This document shows, in pieces, positions 35,483-46,150 of a DNA stretch of 64,000 nt. The DNA is taken from NCBI RefSeq assembly GCF_004402485.1, contig NZ_SOFG01000009.1:78247-142246 (forward strand), in the 5' to 3' direction. The first letter of the stretch is position 1, and each line of letters starts with the position of its first letter. A model generated the notes under the pieces. The model searched no databases and was not told where the DNA came from. It worked only from the letters and a program-made list of their open reading frames with translations. Made by a program: the position numbers and the translations under genes. Source of the stretch: Cryobacterium algoricola. Its GTDB lineage: Bacteria > Actinomycetota > Actinomycetes > Actinomycetales > Microbacteriaceae.

Positions 35483-36748
35483 ATGGTCGAGCCGGGAGTG
35501 TCCACGCGTTCCCCACGGTACCGCTGGGTCCGCGACATCCCCCGTCGGTCGCTTGCCCTCGACATCGTCATCGCCGGCCTCTTCTTCCTCATGCTGCTGC
35601 TGGTCGATGCGGGCAGCCCCGCGACCGTCCTCGTCCTGGTCGTGCTCACCGCGGCGCTCGCGGTGCGCCGGTTCTCGCCGGCCCTGGCCCTGACCCTCGC
35701 GTGGCTGGCCGCGAGCGTGCAGATGCTGGCCGGCGAGCCCGTGCTCGGCGGCGACGTTGCGATCCTGGCCGTGCTCTACGTCACGGCGGCCTATGCCGGA
35801 CCCGCCACGCGCAGGGCCGGCCTGATCTCGGTCGGCGTCGGCGCCCTGGTCGCGGGGGTCTACCTCGCAGTCGGCCAACGCGGTGTCGGCCACCTCGGCA
35901 CGGCGATCGCCCAGGGGGACATCGGCGCCCTCGTCTGGTCGACGGCGATGCTGTCCATCGTCAGCCTCGCCGTGCTCGGCCTGTCCTGGACCCTGGGCCT
36001 GCTGACCCGCAGCCGGCGGAATGCCAGGGACAGCAGGTTCACCCAATACCGGGCCGTTGAAGAACAACGCGCCGCCCAGCGCGAGGTGGTCGTCGAGCAA
36101 GAGCGCAACCGCATCGCCAGGGACATGCACGACGTCGTCGCGCACTCGCTCGCCGTCGTGATCGCCCAGGCCGACGGAGCCCGCTACGCGCGCGCACAGA
36201 ACCCCGAAGCCGTCGACGAGGCCCTCACCACGATCTCCACCACGGCGCGCGAGGCCCTCGGAGACGTCCGGATCCTGCTCGCCCGGCTGCGCCAGGACGT
36301 GGTCACCGGACCACAACCCGTGCTCGCCGACCTCGACCGGCTCGTGGAACAGATGCGCGGCACGGGACTCGACATCGAGTGGACGACGACCGGCGCGCCG
36401 GCGATCCTCGGCTCGGGCGCCCAGCTCGCGGTCTACCGGATCGTGCAGGAGGCCCTCACGAACGCCCTCCGGCACGGGGACACCGGTCGTGGGGTGACCC
36501 TCCGCCTGGACTGGACCGCTGACTGGGTCGCGGTGACGATCGACAATGCCCTCAGGTTCCCGGTGACGCCCGCCACGGCGGCGGGAACCGGCCACGGCCT
36601 GCCCGGCATGCGGGAACGTGCGCTCCTCGCCGGCGGTGCGCTGACCGCCGAGCCCCTGGGCGGATACTTCCGGGTCGCGGCGCACCTGCCGGCCATCACG
36701 GTCAACGCGGCCGTGCTCCCCGCACGGGCACCGGGCGTGCGCGCATGA
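35483..36748 (+). CDS. Sensor histidine kinase, NarL-type two-component system
   Basis: 421 aa. Four to five N-terminal helices (residues 25-180) and a short linker lead to a HisKA_3 dimerisation domain with phosphoacceptor His216 in RIARDMHDVVAHSL. A HATPase domain follows, with IVQEALTNALRHG and GHGLPGMRERALLAGG. There is almost no extracellular domain, so it may sense within the membrane. Its ATGA overlap with the response regulator shows an operon. The ABC transporter genes that follow are the likely target. Confidence 0.92.
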   Translation: MVEPGVSTRSPRYRWVRDIPRRSLALDIVIAGLFFLMLLLVDAGSPATVLVLVVLTAALAVRRFSPALALTLAWLAASVQMLAGEPVLGGDVAILAVLYVTAAYAGPATRRAGLISVGVGALVAGVYLAVGQRGVGHLGTAIAQGDIGALVWSTAMLSIVSLAVLGLSWTLGLLTRSRRNARDSRFTQYRAVEEQRAAQREVVVEQERNRIARDMHDVVAHSLAVVIAQADGARYARAQNPEAVDEALTTISTTAREALGDVRILLARLRQDVVTGPQPVLADLDRLVEQMRGTGLDIEWTTTGAPAILGSGAQLAVYRIVQEALTNALRHGDTGRGVTLRLDWTADWVAVTIDNALRFPVTPATAAGTGHGLPGMRERALLAGGALTAEPLGGYFRVAAHLPAITVNAAVLPARAPGVRA

Positions 36749-37437
36749 GCGAGGTCGCGGCGGCGGATGCCCCGCGCATCCGCGTCGCCCTCGTCGACGA
36801 CCAGGCGCTGTTCCGTGCCGGGATCCGGATGCTGGTGTCCTCGCAGCCGGACCTCGAATTCGTCGGAGAAGCGGGCAGCGGCTCCGCCGGCGTCGCCATG
36901 GCCTCGGCGGTCGGGCCGGACGTGATCCTGATGGACATCCGGATGCCGGGAATGGACGGCATCGACGCCACGATCGCCATCGTCGCCGCGGCAGAGTCGG
37001 CAGGGTCACCGCCTCCCCGCATCATCGTCCTCACGACCTTCGAACTCGACGAGAGCGCGAGCCGGGCGATCCGCGGCGGGGCGAGCGGTTTCCTGCTCAA
37101 GGATGCGGATCCGGAGTTCCTGCTGGCCGCGATCCGGACGGTGCACGCCGGCAACGCCGTCATCGCCGCGTCGGCGACCCGGGAACTCTTCGCCCACTTC
37201 GACACGCCCGCCCCCGCGCTCCCCGTGGAGCCGGAAGCCTTCGGAGCCCTGACCAGCCGCGAGCGCGACATCTTCGCCCTCGCCGCGCTGGGCCTCAGCA
37301 ACGCCGAGATCGCGGCGCGGGAATTCCTCAGCGAGGCCACCGTCAAGACGCACATCAGCCGGATCCTGTCGAAGCTCATCCTTCGCGACCGGGTGCAGCT
37401 CGTCGTGTACGCCTTCCAGCACGGCCTCACGGAGTAG
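36745..37437 (+). CDS. LuxR/NarL-family response regulator
   Basis: 230 aa. Receiver domain with phosphoacceptor Asp64 in VILMDIRMPG, the Thr in VLTTF and Lys in FLLKDADPE. The C-terminal LuxR helix-turn-helix is LTSRERDIFALAALGLSNAEIAAREFLSEATVKTHISRIL. It overlaps the kinase gene by four bases. It probably activates the MacB/FtsX genes that start 100 bases later. Confidence 0.94.
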   Translation: MSEVAAADAPRIRVALVDDQALFRAGIRMLVSSQPDLEFVGEAGSGSAGVAMASAVGPDVILMDIRMPGMDGIDATIAIVAAAESAGSPPPRIIVLTTFELDESASRAIRGGASGFLLKDADPEFLLAAIRTVHAGNAVIAASATRELFAHFDTPAPALPVEPEAFGALTSRERDIFALAALGLSNAEIAAREFLSEATVKTHISRILSKLILRDRVQLVVYAFQHGLTE

Positions 37438-37526
37438 CCGGAAGGATGACCCGGTCCGGCCGGTAATCATCCCCTGGGCGTCCCGGATGCCCCTGCCGCC
37501 CGACGCGGAGGGGGGAGCGCGATTCC

Positions 37527-37532
37527 TACCGT
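37527..37532 (+). promoter_or_regulatory. Candidate -10 of the MacB-type ATPase gene, leaderless spacing
   Basis: TACCGT, six bases, then the ATG at 37539. The 100-base gap to the response regulator is where a regulator site would be expected; I see no clear repeat. Confidence 0.45.
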
Positions 37533-37538
37533 TGAGAC

Positions 37539-38300
37539 ATGGAAATCACATCGACCGAACTCGGCCTCGCGGCCAGAGTCACCCACCTCAGCAAGACCTA
37601 CGGGTCGGCCACCACCTCGGTGACGGCGCTCGACGACGTGTCCATCGGCATCCGTCGCGGCCAGTTCACGGCGATCATGGGGCCGAGCGGCTCCGGCAAG
37701 TCCACCCTGATGCACATCATGGCCGGGCTGGACGAGGCCAGCACCGGACGCGCATGGCTCGGTGACACCGAGATCACCGGCCTGAATGATTCTGACCTGA
37801 CGGTGCTGCGCTGCCGGCGGATCGGCTTCATCTTCCAGTCGTTCAACCTCGTCCCGACCCTGGACGTGCGGGGCAACATCACTCTGCCGTTCGCCCTCGA
37901 CGGACGGCGGCCGGATACGGCGGAGAAGGACTGGATCGACCAGCTCACCGACTCCCTCGGTCTGGGCGACCGGCTCCGGCACCGTCCGCACGAATTATCC
38001 GGTGGCCAGCAACAGCGGGTGGCCATCGCGCGCGCCCTGGCCACCCGGCCTGAGCTGGTCTTCGCCGACGAACCCACGGGGAACCTCGACTCGCGGAGTG
38101 GGCGCGAAGTGCTCACCCTGCTCAAGGCGGCGAGCACCGGCTATGGCCAGAGCATCGCCATGGTCACCCACGATCCCATCGCGGCCAGCTTCGCCGACCG
38201 CATCCTGTTTCTCGCGGACGGCAAGGTCGTCGAGGACCGGGAACGGTCCACCGCGGAAGAGATCTCCGGCATCATGCTCGGCATGGAGCAGCACGCATGA
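37539..38300 (+). CDS. ABC transporter ATPase, MacB/LolD type
   Basis: 253 aa. Walker [11 protein letters not shown]-loop [13 protein letters not shown], signature [15 protein letters not shown], Walker [13 protein letters not shown] and H-loop MVTHD. The FQSFNL and DEPTGNLDS patterns are typical of the MacB/LolD/FtsE group, which powers mechanotransmission or antimicrobial-peptide resistance rather than classic import. The stop overlaps the permease ATG. Confidence 0.93.
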   Translation: MEITSTELGLAARVTHLSKTYGSATTSVTALDDVSIGIRRGQFTAIMGPSGSGKSTLMHIMAGLDEASTGRAWLGDTEITGLNDSDLTVLRCRRIGFIFQSFNLVPTLDVRGNITLPFALDGRRPDTAEKDWIDQLTDSLGLGDRLRHRPHELSGGQQQRVAIARALATRPELVFADEPTGNLDSRSGREVLTLLKAASTGYGQSIAMVTHDPIAASFADRILFLADGKVVEDRERSTAEEISGIMLGMEQHA

Positions 38301-39706
38301 GCGGCAGCGAAACCGCCAGCGCCACCGGCCACGCCGGCCGTGGGGCAAGCCTGCTCGTGGCTGCGCTCGCCTCGGCATTCGGGGTCGTGCTCCTGGAAGC
38401 GACGAGCGTGCTCGCCACGGTCATCACCGGAAATGATCTGTCCCGGCTGTCCGCGGTCCGGGCCGCACTGTCGATCGTCGCATTCCTGTTCATCACGATC
38501 GCCGTCTACGTGAGTGCGATCGTGACCACGAACACGGTGGCGACCGTCATCGCCGGTCGAACCCGCACGATCGCGCTCATGCGTCTGATCGGGTCGAGTG
38601 CTGGCGACCAGCGCCGCGCCGTGGCCCTCGACGGGCTCAGGGTGGGGTCCATCGGGGCCGTCACGGGTGCCGCCGCCGGCATCCTGCTGAGCTTCGCCGG
38701 GGTGCGGCTTGCCTTCGCCGCCGGGCTCCTCCCCGATCTCGGCTACCGCCTCATCGAGCCCTTGCTCGCGTTGCCCGTCGTGATCGTCGTGCTGTCCACC
38801 TGGTGTGCGGCGTGGGTCGGATCCCGCCGGGTGCTCGCCGTCAGCCCGATGCAGGCCGTCGGCGCGGCACAGGAGCGCTCGCTCGAGGAGTCCACCAGGC
38901 GCCCGGTCCGCAACGTGTTCGCGATCGTGCTGATGGCCACAGGCGTTTTGTTCCTCGCCGGGGGAGTGTGGGTCGGGCAGGTCACCGAATACGGTGTCCT
39001 GCTCGGACTCGTCGGCGGGCTGCTCTCGTTCACCGGCCTTGTGCTCGGGTCGCACCTGATCATGCCCCCGATGCTGAGCCTGGTCGGTGCGATCCTGGGC
39101 GGCAGCGCGTCGGCCAGACTGGCCGTCGCCAATGCCAGGCAGCACCCGGAGCGTTCCGCCCGCACCACCATCGGACTTGTCATCGGGGTGACGCTCATCA
39201 CCATGTTCGCAGTCGCAGGCTCGACCTTCGAAACGATGATGCAGCCGATGATGGACGACCCGGCTTACCGCGCGGCCATCTCGGAGACCCTGTCGACCAG
39301 CCTTGCCGTGATCTCGGTGCTCGTCGGCTTCAGCGCCCTGATCGCCGCGATCGGCATGGTCAATAACCTGGCGCTGAGCGTGCTGCAGCGCTCCCGCGAG
39401 ATCGGCTTGCTCCGGGCCCTCGGCTTCACCGGAAGACAGGTGCGCGGGATGATCCTCGCCGAGAGCGTGCAGATGACCGTCGCGGCCGTCGCGCTCGGCC
39501 TCGTGCTCGGAGTCGCATACGGCTGGGCGGCGGCGCAATCGCTGTTCGGCTCCGTCACGCATGCGGGCCTGGTGGCGCCGTCGATTCCCTGGGTGCTTGT
39601 CGCCCTGTGCGTGGCCGGCACCGCCGTTCTCGCCGTCGGCGCGACGATCCTCCCCACCCGTCGGGCGGTGTCCATACCGCCGGTCGCGGCCCTCGCCGCC
39701 GCTTGA
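38297..39706 (+). CDS. FtsX-like ABC permease
   Basis: 469 aa with about eight predicted helices forming two FtsX modules (near VITGNDLSRLSAVRAALSIVAF and STSLAVISVLVGFSALIAAIGMVNNLALSVLQRSREIGLLRALG). The short extracellular segments argue against a large periplasm-like domain. It works with the preceding ATPase and the two-component system, a common arrangement for resistance to cell-envelope-active peptides. The substrate is inferred from layout only. Confidence 0.9.
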   Translation: MSGSETASATGHAGRGASLLVAALASAFGVVLLEATSVLATVITGNDLSRLSAVRAALSIVAFLFITIAVYVSAIVTTNTVATVIAGRTRTIALMRLIGSSAGDQRRAVALDGLRVGSIGAVTGAAAGILLSFAGVRLAFAAGLLPDLGYRLIEPLLALPVVIVVLSTWCAAWVGSRRVLAVSPMQAVGAAQERSLEESTRRPVRNVFAIVLMATGVLFLAGGVWVGQVTEYGVLLGLVGGLLSFTGLVLGSHLIMPPMLSLVGAILGGSASARLAVANARQHPERSARTTIGLVIGVTLITMFAVAGSTFETMMQPMMDDPAYRAAISETLSTSLAVISVLVGFSALIAAIGMVNNLALSVLQRSREIGLLRALGFTGRQVRGMILAESVQMTVAAVALGLVLGVAYGWAAAQSLFGSVTHAGLVAPSIPWVLVALCVAGTAVLAVGATILPTRRAVSIPPVAALAAA

Positions 39707-39721
39707 GGCCGGTGCTGCAGA

Positions 39722-39760
39722 GACGGATGTCGCGCGCGCGTCGCGCGTGCGGCATCCGTC
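39722..39760 (+). terminator. Stem-loop terminator after the FtsX-like gene
   Basis: GACGGATG ... CATCCGTC arms (39722-39729 and 39753-39760) with a further CGC-rich inner stem. No strong T-run. It separates the ABC genes from the leuA leader. Confidence 0.5.
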
Positions 39761-39806
39761 GTCTGTCGGTTGAGGCTTCTTTCAGGATGCCGGCCGGAAT
39801 CGGTGT

Positions 39807-39812
39807 TAGCAT
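39807..39812 (+). promoter_or_regulatory. Candidate -10 of the leuA leader transcript
   Basis: TAGCAT, six bases, then the GTG of the leader peptide at 39819. The spacing puts +1 on the first base of the leader peptide. Confidence 0.5.
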
Positions 39813-39818
39813 TCCCTT

Positions 39819-39845
39819 GTGTTGTTCGGTCAGCTCCTCCTTCGC

Positions 39846-39863
<18 letters not shown>
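39819..39863 (+). CDS. leuA leader peptide (attenuator peptide)
   Basis: A 14-codon frame reading MLFGQLLLRCRDES and stopping at TAA 39861-39863. It contains three consecutive leucine codons (CTC CTC CTT) plus a TTG second codon. The leucine run ends six bases before the terminator stem, and the stop codon lies in that stem's loop. This layout is that of leucine-dependent transcription attenuation before leuA, a mechanism predicted for several Actinobacteria. The GTG sits six bases after a TAGCAT hexamer, so the peptide may be translated from a leaderless 5' end. Confidence 0.72.
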
Positions 39864-41702
<1,839 letters not shown>

Positions 41703-41761
41703 GAACCGGCTCGACCAGGGGAAGACGACCGCCTTCCTGAGGATGCCGATCCGCGGGGATA

Positions 41762-41803
41762 CACATCGGGGCGATCCGCCGCACGGCGGATCGCCCCGAT
41801 GTG
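41762..41803. terminator. 20-bp perfect inverted repeat, probable two-way terminator
   Basis: Arms 41762-41781 and 41784-41803 are perfect complements of 20 bases, with only CA between them. It lies between leuA and the convergent gene at 41900. There is no T-run. Nothing else is recognisable in 41703-41899. Confidence 0.6.
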
Positions 41804-41899
41804 GATCTCGAATATGCGTGGGCTTCGGTCAGGCGCGGCTCTCGCCGGTGTGCCGACCGCGCCGGCTCGCAGAGGCCACGAGCCGCGAACGGCGTGCGG

Positions 41900-42649
41900 T
41901 CAACCGCGCACGCGCATCCGGGCGGGACGGGCGTCAGCTCCTCGCGCGTCGTCCGCGAGCACGACCGACTCGGACGGAGTCTCGACCGGCTCGACCGGAG
42001 CGAGCACTCGAGTGGCGTCCTCGATCACCCCGGAGAGCAACTCGAACAGCCGGTCATCGGGATTCGGGGTGCATGCTTCCGCAATGCCTTGGACCGATAC
42101 CCGGATGATCGTCTCCGCGGTGCGATCGGTGAACTTGGTGCGCGACCACGCTCCCATCGAGGCGATGAACTCGCGGGCCCACCGTTCCGTCTCCGGCGCC
42201 GTGTCGAACGCCGTGCGGATGCGTGCCGCGAGGCCGTCGGGCAACTCGCCGTCGAGCCCTTCCAGCTGGCGTTCACAATTGAGGATCCCGACCGCGAGTG
42301 CGCGCTGGTGATCCGCACTGCTCACCGGAAGCGCCGCGGTCGCGGCCCTGACCGCGATCAGCAGCCGAACCCGGGGGTTGTCGCCCGTGAGGCCGATGAC
42401 GGACGGGATCAGGGGGACCAGACGGGTACGTGAACTGTCCGAAGTGCAGTCGTTGACCATGCGGGCGAGCGAGGCGACCAGTGGGTGCGTGCACGCCGGA
42501 TGGTCACTCCAGGCCTCGCCTGCGAGGTAGGACGCGAACTCCATGAAGCAGGCTCCGGAGCGCGGCGTGCGGTGTTTGCCGCGGGACAGGACCGGCATCA
42601 GGCTGGGTACCGGCATCGGATCGGGCGAGTTGCCCTTCAGCATATTCAT
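41900..42649 (-). CDS. Conserved hypothetical protein with SGACFMEFAS and SDHPACTHP motifs
   Basis: 249 aa from an ATG preceded by GGAGGATCC; the longer open frame runs into upstream non-coding sequence. After a 25-residue basic start comes SGACFMEFASYLAGEAWSDHP, then CTHPLVASLARMVND, and two helical regions with Arg/Leu-rich segments. I recall this GACFME/SDHPxCTHP block from uncharacterised actinobacterial proteins, but no function is known to me. The cysteine/histidine pattern could bind metal. The C-terminal 40 residues are low complexity. It is convergent to leuA. Confidence 0.72.
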   Translation of the reverse strand: MNMLKGNSPDPMPVPSLMPVLSRGKHRTPRSGACFMEFASYLAGEAWSDHPACTHPLVASLARMVNDCTSDSSRTRLVPLIPSVIGLTGDNPRVRLLIAVRAATAALPVSSADHQRALAVGILNCERQLEGLDGELPDGLAARIRTAFDTAPETERWAREFIASMGAWSRTKFTDRTAETIIRVSVQGIAEACTPNPDDRLFELLSGVIEDATRVLAPVEPVETPSESVVLADDARGADARPARMRVRG

Positions 42650-42741
42650 GGATCCTCCAGACAGGTGAGTTCTTCTCACTAGTGTCGCCCCGCGCGCCCA
42701 CAAATGCGAGAGGGAATCCCCGCCGATTTCAGCCCCTCCGA

Positions 42742-42772
42742 GGGGAGGCCGAGGGGAGGCGGGAGGGGCGGG
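42742..42772 (+). other. G-quadruplex-type G-run cluster
   Basis: Five runs of three to four G on the plus strand (42742-45, 42753-56, 42761-63, 42765-68, 42770-72) separated by 1-7 bases. It lies a few bases past the stop codon of the minus-strand TRIC gene and before the hypothetical gene start. Confidence 0.5.
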
Positions 42773-42776
42773 AGTG

Positions 42777-43475
42777 TCAGTCGTGGGTGCGACGGCGGCG
42801 GAGCGTTGCGGGGCGCACGCGACGCCGCCAGCGCGGCCAGCTGCCGATCGCACGCTGTTCCGGCAGGCTCCAGCCGTATCGTGCCGCGAGGATCCGCATG
42901 ACCGTGGTCACGATCACACAGGTGATCGCGGCGATCGTGATGTCCACGTGCAGCTCGAAAAGCACGACGAGAAGGGCGCTGCCGAATCCGGCGGCCATGG
43001 CGTAGAACGAACCGACGTGCATGACCGCGATCGGGACATTGAGCATCATGTCGCGGAGTGCCGAGCCGCCGACCGCCGTGATGACCCCCACGAACAGGGA
43101 CGGAATCTCCGGGAGGCCTTGCGCGAGCGCCTTGCTCGTCCCGAGGGCGGCGAAGAGGCCGATCGTCACGGCGTCCAGTCCGACGATGAACGGGCCGAGG
43201 CGGTTGAAGAGGCTCTGCAGCAGCATGCCCAGAAGGGCGGATCCGCCCGCGATCGGAAGGTACCAGTTGCTCTGCAGGGCAGCGGGCACTCCGCCGAGCA
43301 GGATGTCGCGCAGGAGTCCTCCGCCGAGGCCGACAGTGACGCCGATGATGGCGATGCCGAGCAGGTCGAATCGGCGATCCTTGAACCGTCCGGCGAACAT
43401 CGCCCCCTGGATCGCGCCGATCGCAACGGCAGTCAGGTCGATCCAGAGCGGGATCGTGAACAGGGTGGGAGGCAC
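42777..43475 (-). CDS. TRIC/UPF0126-family membrane channel
   Basis: 232 aa. Seven helices with two internal repeats. Each has a Gly-rich kinked helix: VGLGGGLLRDILLGGVP and VITAVGGSALRDMMLNVP. This is the signature of the UPF0126 family, which contains prokaryotic trimeric intracellular cation channels (K+-conducting). GTG 43475 starts the first helix; the frame is open further upstream but that part overlaps the recO promoter region. It is divergent from recO. Confidence 0.87.
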   Translation of the reverse strand: MPPTLFTIPLWIDLTAVAIGAIQGAMFAGRFKDRRFDLLGIAIIGVTVGLGGGLLRDILLGGVPAALQSNWYLPIAGGSALLGMLLQSLFNRLGPFIVGLDAVTIGLFAALGTSKALAQGLPEIPSLFVGVITAVGGSALRDMMLNVPIAVMHVGSFYAMAAGFGSALLVVLFELHVDITIAAITCVIVTTVMRILAARYGWSLPEQRAIGSWPRWRRRVRPATLRRRRTHD

Positions 43476-43613
43476 CCTCCAATGAAACCACCCGCCGCAG
43501 GGTTTCCTGACCGTCGACTCGTCGTGTGCGGACGTGTGCGGGCGGGAAACGGTACGACCGGCGAGTCGGACGGAACCGGACCCGCAACGCCCGCTCGGGT
43601 GGGAGAATAGGAC

Positions 43614-44336
43614 GTGCCTGTTTACCGTGATGAAGCCGTCGTGCTGCGCACCCACAAACTGGGTGAAGCCGACCGGATCGTCACCATGCTCACCCGCCAG
43701 CACGGCAAGGTGCGTGCCGTCGCCAAGGGCGTCCGCCGCACGGCCTCCAAGTTCGGGGCCCGGCTCGAGCCGTTCATGGTCGCGGACGTGCAGCTCTACG
43801 AGGGCCGCAGTCTCGACATCGTCACCCAGGCGGAGTCGATCGGCTCGTACGGCGCCCTGATCTCCGGTGACTACGCCAGCTATACGGCGGCGAGTGCCAT
43901 GGTCGAGACCGCGGACAAGCTCACGGAGGCCGAAGGGTCCCTACAGCAGTACCTGCTCCTGGTCGGGGCGCTGCGCTCGCTGTCCCGGAAGGAACACGGC
44001 GCGAGCCTGACGCTCGACTCCTACCTGCTGCGTGCCCTGTCGATGGCCGGCTGGGCGCCGAGTTTCCAGGGCTGCGCGCGCTGCGGCGCGATCGGCGAGC
44101 ACTCCGCCCTCGTCGTCCAGGTCGGCGGAATCGTCTGCGACGACTGCGCCGCCCCCGGTTCGCCCCGGCTCGACAAGGCGACCATCCTGCTCCTCGGCTC
44201 CCTGCTCGCCGGGGACTGGGACCAGGCCGAATCCATGCCAGAGCAGACCAGGAACCAGGCCAACGGAGTCGTCGCCGCGTATACGCAGTGGCACCTCGGC
44301 CGGGGCCTCCGATCCTTGGAGCACGTCAGCCGATGA
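43614..44336 (+). CDS. recO: DNA repair protein RecO
   Basis: 240 aa. N-terminal OB fold ([25 protein letters not shown]) and a helical C-terminal domain with a zinc-type CARCG ... CDDC pair. RecO loads RecA on SSB-coated DNA with RecR/RecF. GTG 43614 follows GAGAAT by five bases. It overlaps uppS by four bases. Confidence 0.94.
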   Translation: MPVYRDEAVVLRTHKLGEADRIVTMLTRQHGKVRAVAKGVRRTASKFGARLEPFMVADVQLYEGRSLDIVTQAESIGSYGALISGDYASYTAASAMVETADKLTEAEGSLQQYLLLVGALRSLSRKEHGASLTLDSYLLRALSMAGWAPSFQGCARCGAIGEHSALVVQVGGIVCDDCAAPGSPRLDKATILLLGSLLAGDWDQAESMPEQTRNQANGVVAAYTQWHLGRGLRSLEHVSR

Positions 44337-45166
44337 CCCCGAAGCCCAGCTCGCTGAACCCGTTCGCCCCGAAGCCGTTCACGCACAAGGACGCGGTGCC
44401 GTTCCGGCCGCTCGACTGGACCGGCCAGTACCCGCCGGCACTCCCTGCGAAGGTCGTGCCCGAGCACGTCGCGATCGTCATGGACGGCAACGGCCGCTGG
44501 GCGAACGCCCGGGGGCTCCCGCGCGTCGAAGGCCACAAGGCCGGCGAGGCCGCGCTCCTCGACGTGGTCGCCGGCGCCATCCAGATCGGCGTCAAGCACC
44601 TGAGCGTGTACGCCTTCTCGACCGAGAACTGGAAACGTTCCCCTGACGAGGTCCGCTTCCTGATGGGCTTCAACCGCGACGTGCTGCACCGGCGCCGCGA
44701 CCAGCTCAACGACTGGGGCGTGCGCGTGCACTGGGCGGGCCGCAAGCCGCGACTGTGGGCATCCGTCATCAACGAACTGCAATACGCCGAGCGTCTCACC
44801 GCGGGAAACACCGGGCTCACCCTGACGATGTGTGTCAACTACGGCGGCCGCACCGAGATCACGGATGCCGTCCGCGCGCTGGCCGAGGATGTCGCCGCGG
44901 GCCGGTTGAAGCCCTCCGGCATCACCGAAAAGGCGATCCAGCGCCAGCTCTACACGGCAGACCTCCCGGACGTCGACCTCTTCGTGCGGAGCTCGGGGGA
45001 GCAGCGCACGAGCAACTTCCTGCTCTGGCAGAGCGCGTACGCCGAGATGGTCTTCCTCGATACCCTCTGGCCGGACTTCGGCAGGGCGGAACTGTGGCAC
45101 GCCATCGAGCTCTACGCCGCCCGCAATCGCCGCTACGGCGGGGCCGTCGACACCCCGAGCGCCTGA
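44333..45166 (+). CDS. uppS: Isoprenyl (undecaprenyl/decaprenyl) diphosphate synthase
   Basis: 277 aa cis-prenyltransferase that makes the long lipid carrier for cell-wall precursors. Catalytic [34 protein letters not shown], and the [23 protein letters not shown] end are all present. ATG 44333 overlaps the recO stop; the frame open from 44288 lies within recO. An N-terminal extension of about 45 residues precedes the catalytic core. The chain length is not determinable here. Confidence 0.94.
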   Translation: MTPKPSSLNPFAPKPFTHKDAVPFRPLDWTGQYPPALPAKVVPEHVAIVMDGNGRWANARGLPRVEGHKAGEAALLDVVAGAIQIGVKHLSVYAFSTENWKRSPDEVRFLMGFNRDVLHRRRDQLNDWGVRVHWAGRKPRLWASVINELQYAERLTAGNTGLTLTMCVNYGGRTEITDAVRALAEDVAAGRLKPSGITEKAIQRQLYTADLPDVDLFVRSSGEQRTSNFLLWQSAYAEMVFLDTLWPDFGRAELWHAIELYAARNRRYGGAVDTPSA

Positions 45167-45174
45167 CACCTCCC

Positions 45175-45223
45175 TGAGGTGTCGCGAATCGACGTTCGTT
45201 TATCGTCGATATGCGCCACCTCA
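45175..45223. terminator. Two-part stem-loop after uppS
   Basis: Outer arms TGAGGTG / CACCTCA and inner arms ATCGACG / CGTCGAT around a T-rich loop. Likely a terminator or an RNA structure between uppS and the DsbA gene; no T-run follows. Confidence 0.5.
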
Positions 45224-45269
45224 CGGGACCTGCGGGAATAGACCGGGGGAGCCGCGGCTTGGATCGGGT

Positions 45270-45953
45270 GTGAGCGAAACTATCAAGGTCGACATCTGGT
45301 CAGACGTGCAGTGCCCCTGGTGCTACATCGGCAAGCGCAAGTTCGAGGCGGGGGCTGCCCTCTTCGACGGGGACGTCGAGGTCGAGTACCACAGCTTCGA
45401 ACTGGCCCCCGATACCCCGGTTGACTTCGCCGGCAGCCCGGTCGACTACCTGAGTGAGCGCAAGGGTCTCCCCGTCGCCCAGGTCACCGAGATGCTCGCC
45501 CGGGTCACCGGCATCGCCGAGAGCGTCGGCCTGCACTACGACTACGACTCCGTGCACCAGACCAACACCGTCATCTCCCACGAGCTGCTGCACTACGCTA
45601 AGGCGCACGGCCGCCAGCTCGACATGAAGGAACGCCTGCTCAAGGCCTACTTCGTCGATGGAAGGCACGTCGGTCGCATCGAGGACCTCGCGGACCTCGC
45701 TGCCGAGATCGGGCTCGACCGGGCGGATGTCGTCCGCGCGTTGACCGCGCACGACTACCTCGCAGACGTGAAGGCCGACGTCGCCCAGGCGAACGCCTAC
45801 GGCATCCAGGGCGTCCCGTTCTTCGTGATCGACGGAAAATACGGCATCTCGGGGGCGCAGGAACCCGAGGCCTTCGCCGGTGCCCTCCGCCAGGCCCAGG
45901 CCGACCAGGACGAGGCCGGAGCGGCTACCCCGGCATCGGCAGAGAACCGCTGA
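45270..45953 (+). CDS. DsbA-family (FrnE-like) oxidoreductase
   Basis: 227 aa cytoplasmic thioredoxin-fold protein. CPWC motif at residues 15-18 in WSDVQCPWCYIGKRKFE, helical insert, and the cis-Pro segment GIQGVPFFVID. FrnE proteins act as disulfide isomerases, with a role in oxidative stress in studied species. It starts with GTG. Its TGA overlaps the ATG of a 43-aa frame (TGATG), suggesting translational coupling. Confidence 0.92.
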   Translation: MSETIKVDIWSDVQCPWCYIGKRKFEAGAALFDGDVEVEYHSFELAPDTPVDFAGSPVDYLSERKGLPVAQVTEMLARVTGIAESVGLHYDYDSVHQTNTVISHELLHYAKAHGRQLDMKERLLKAYFVDGRHVGRIEDLADLAAEIGLDRADVVRALTAHDYLADVKADVAQANAYGIQGVPFFVIDGKYGISGAQEPEAFAGALRQAQADQDEAGAATPASAENR

Positions 45954-46084
45954 TGGCCGATCCCATCGTCGTCCCCGCTGCTTCCGTTTCCACAGCCGTT
46001 CCGGCACCCGGCGTCACCCCCTTCATTCAGCTCCTCGGCCAGACGGGCGCCGGGAGCTGCGAGGGCGATTCCTGCGGAATCTAG
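45953..46084 (+). CDS. 43-aa microprotein with CEGDSC motif, coupled to the DsbA gene
   Basis: ATG 45953 shares its A with the last base of the DsbA-family stop codon. The frame runs 43 codons to TAG at 46082-46084. The first half is Ala/Val/Pro-rich; the second reads TPFIQLLGQTGAGSCEGDSCGI. The C-terminal pair of cysteines spaced by four residues could be a substrate or regulator of the upstream thiol oxidoreductase, or bind metal. From memory, similar short Cys-pair peptides occur next to dsbA genes in relatives, but I cannot verify conservation here. A -10-like GAGAAT for dusB lies 53 bases after it. Confidence 0.6.
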   Translation: MADPIVVPAASVSTAVPAPGVTPFIQLLGQTGAGSCEGDSCGI

Positions 46085-46150
46085 GCCTCGATCGGCACAG
46101 GACGCTGGCACGGGTCAGCACCGCCCCCCGCATCTGGGAGAATTGACCCA

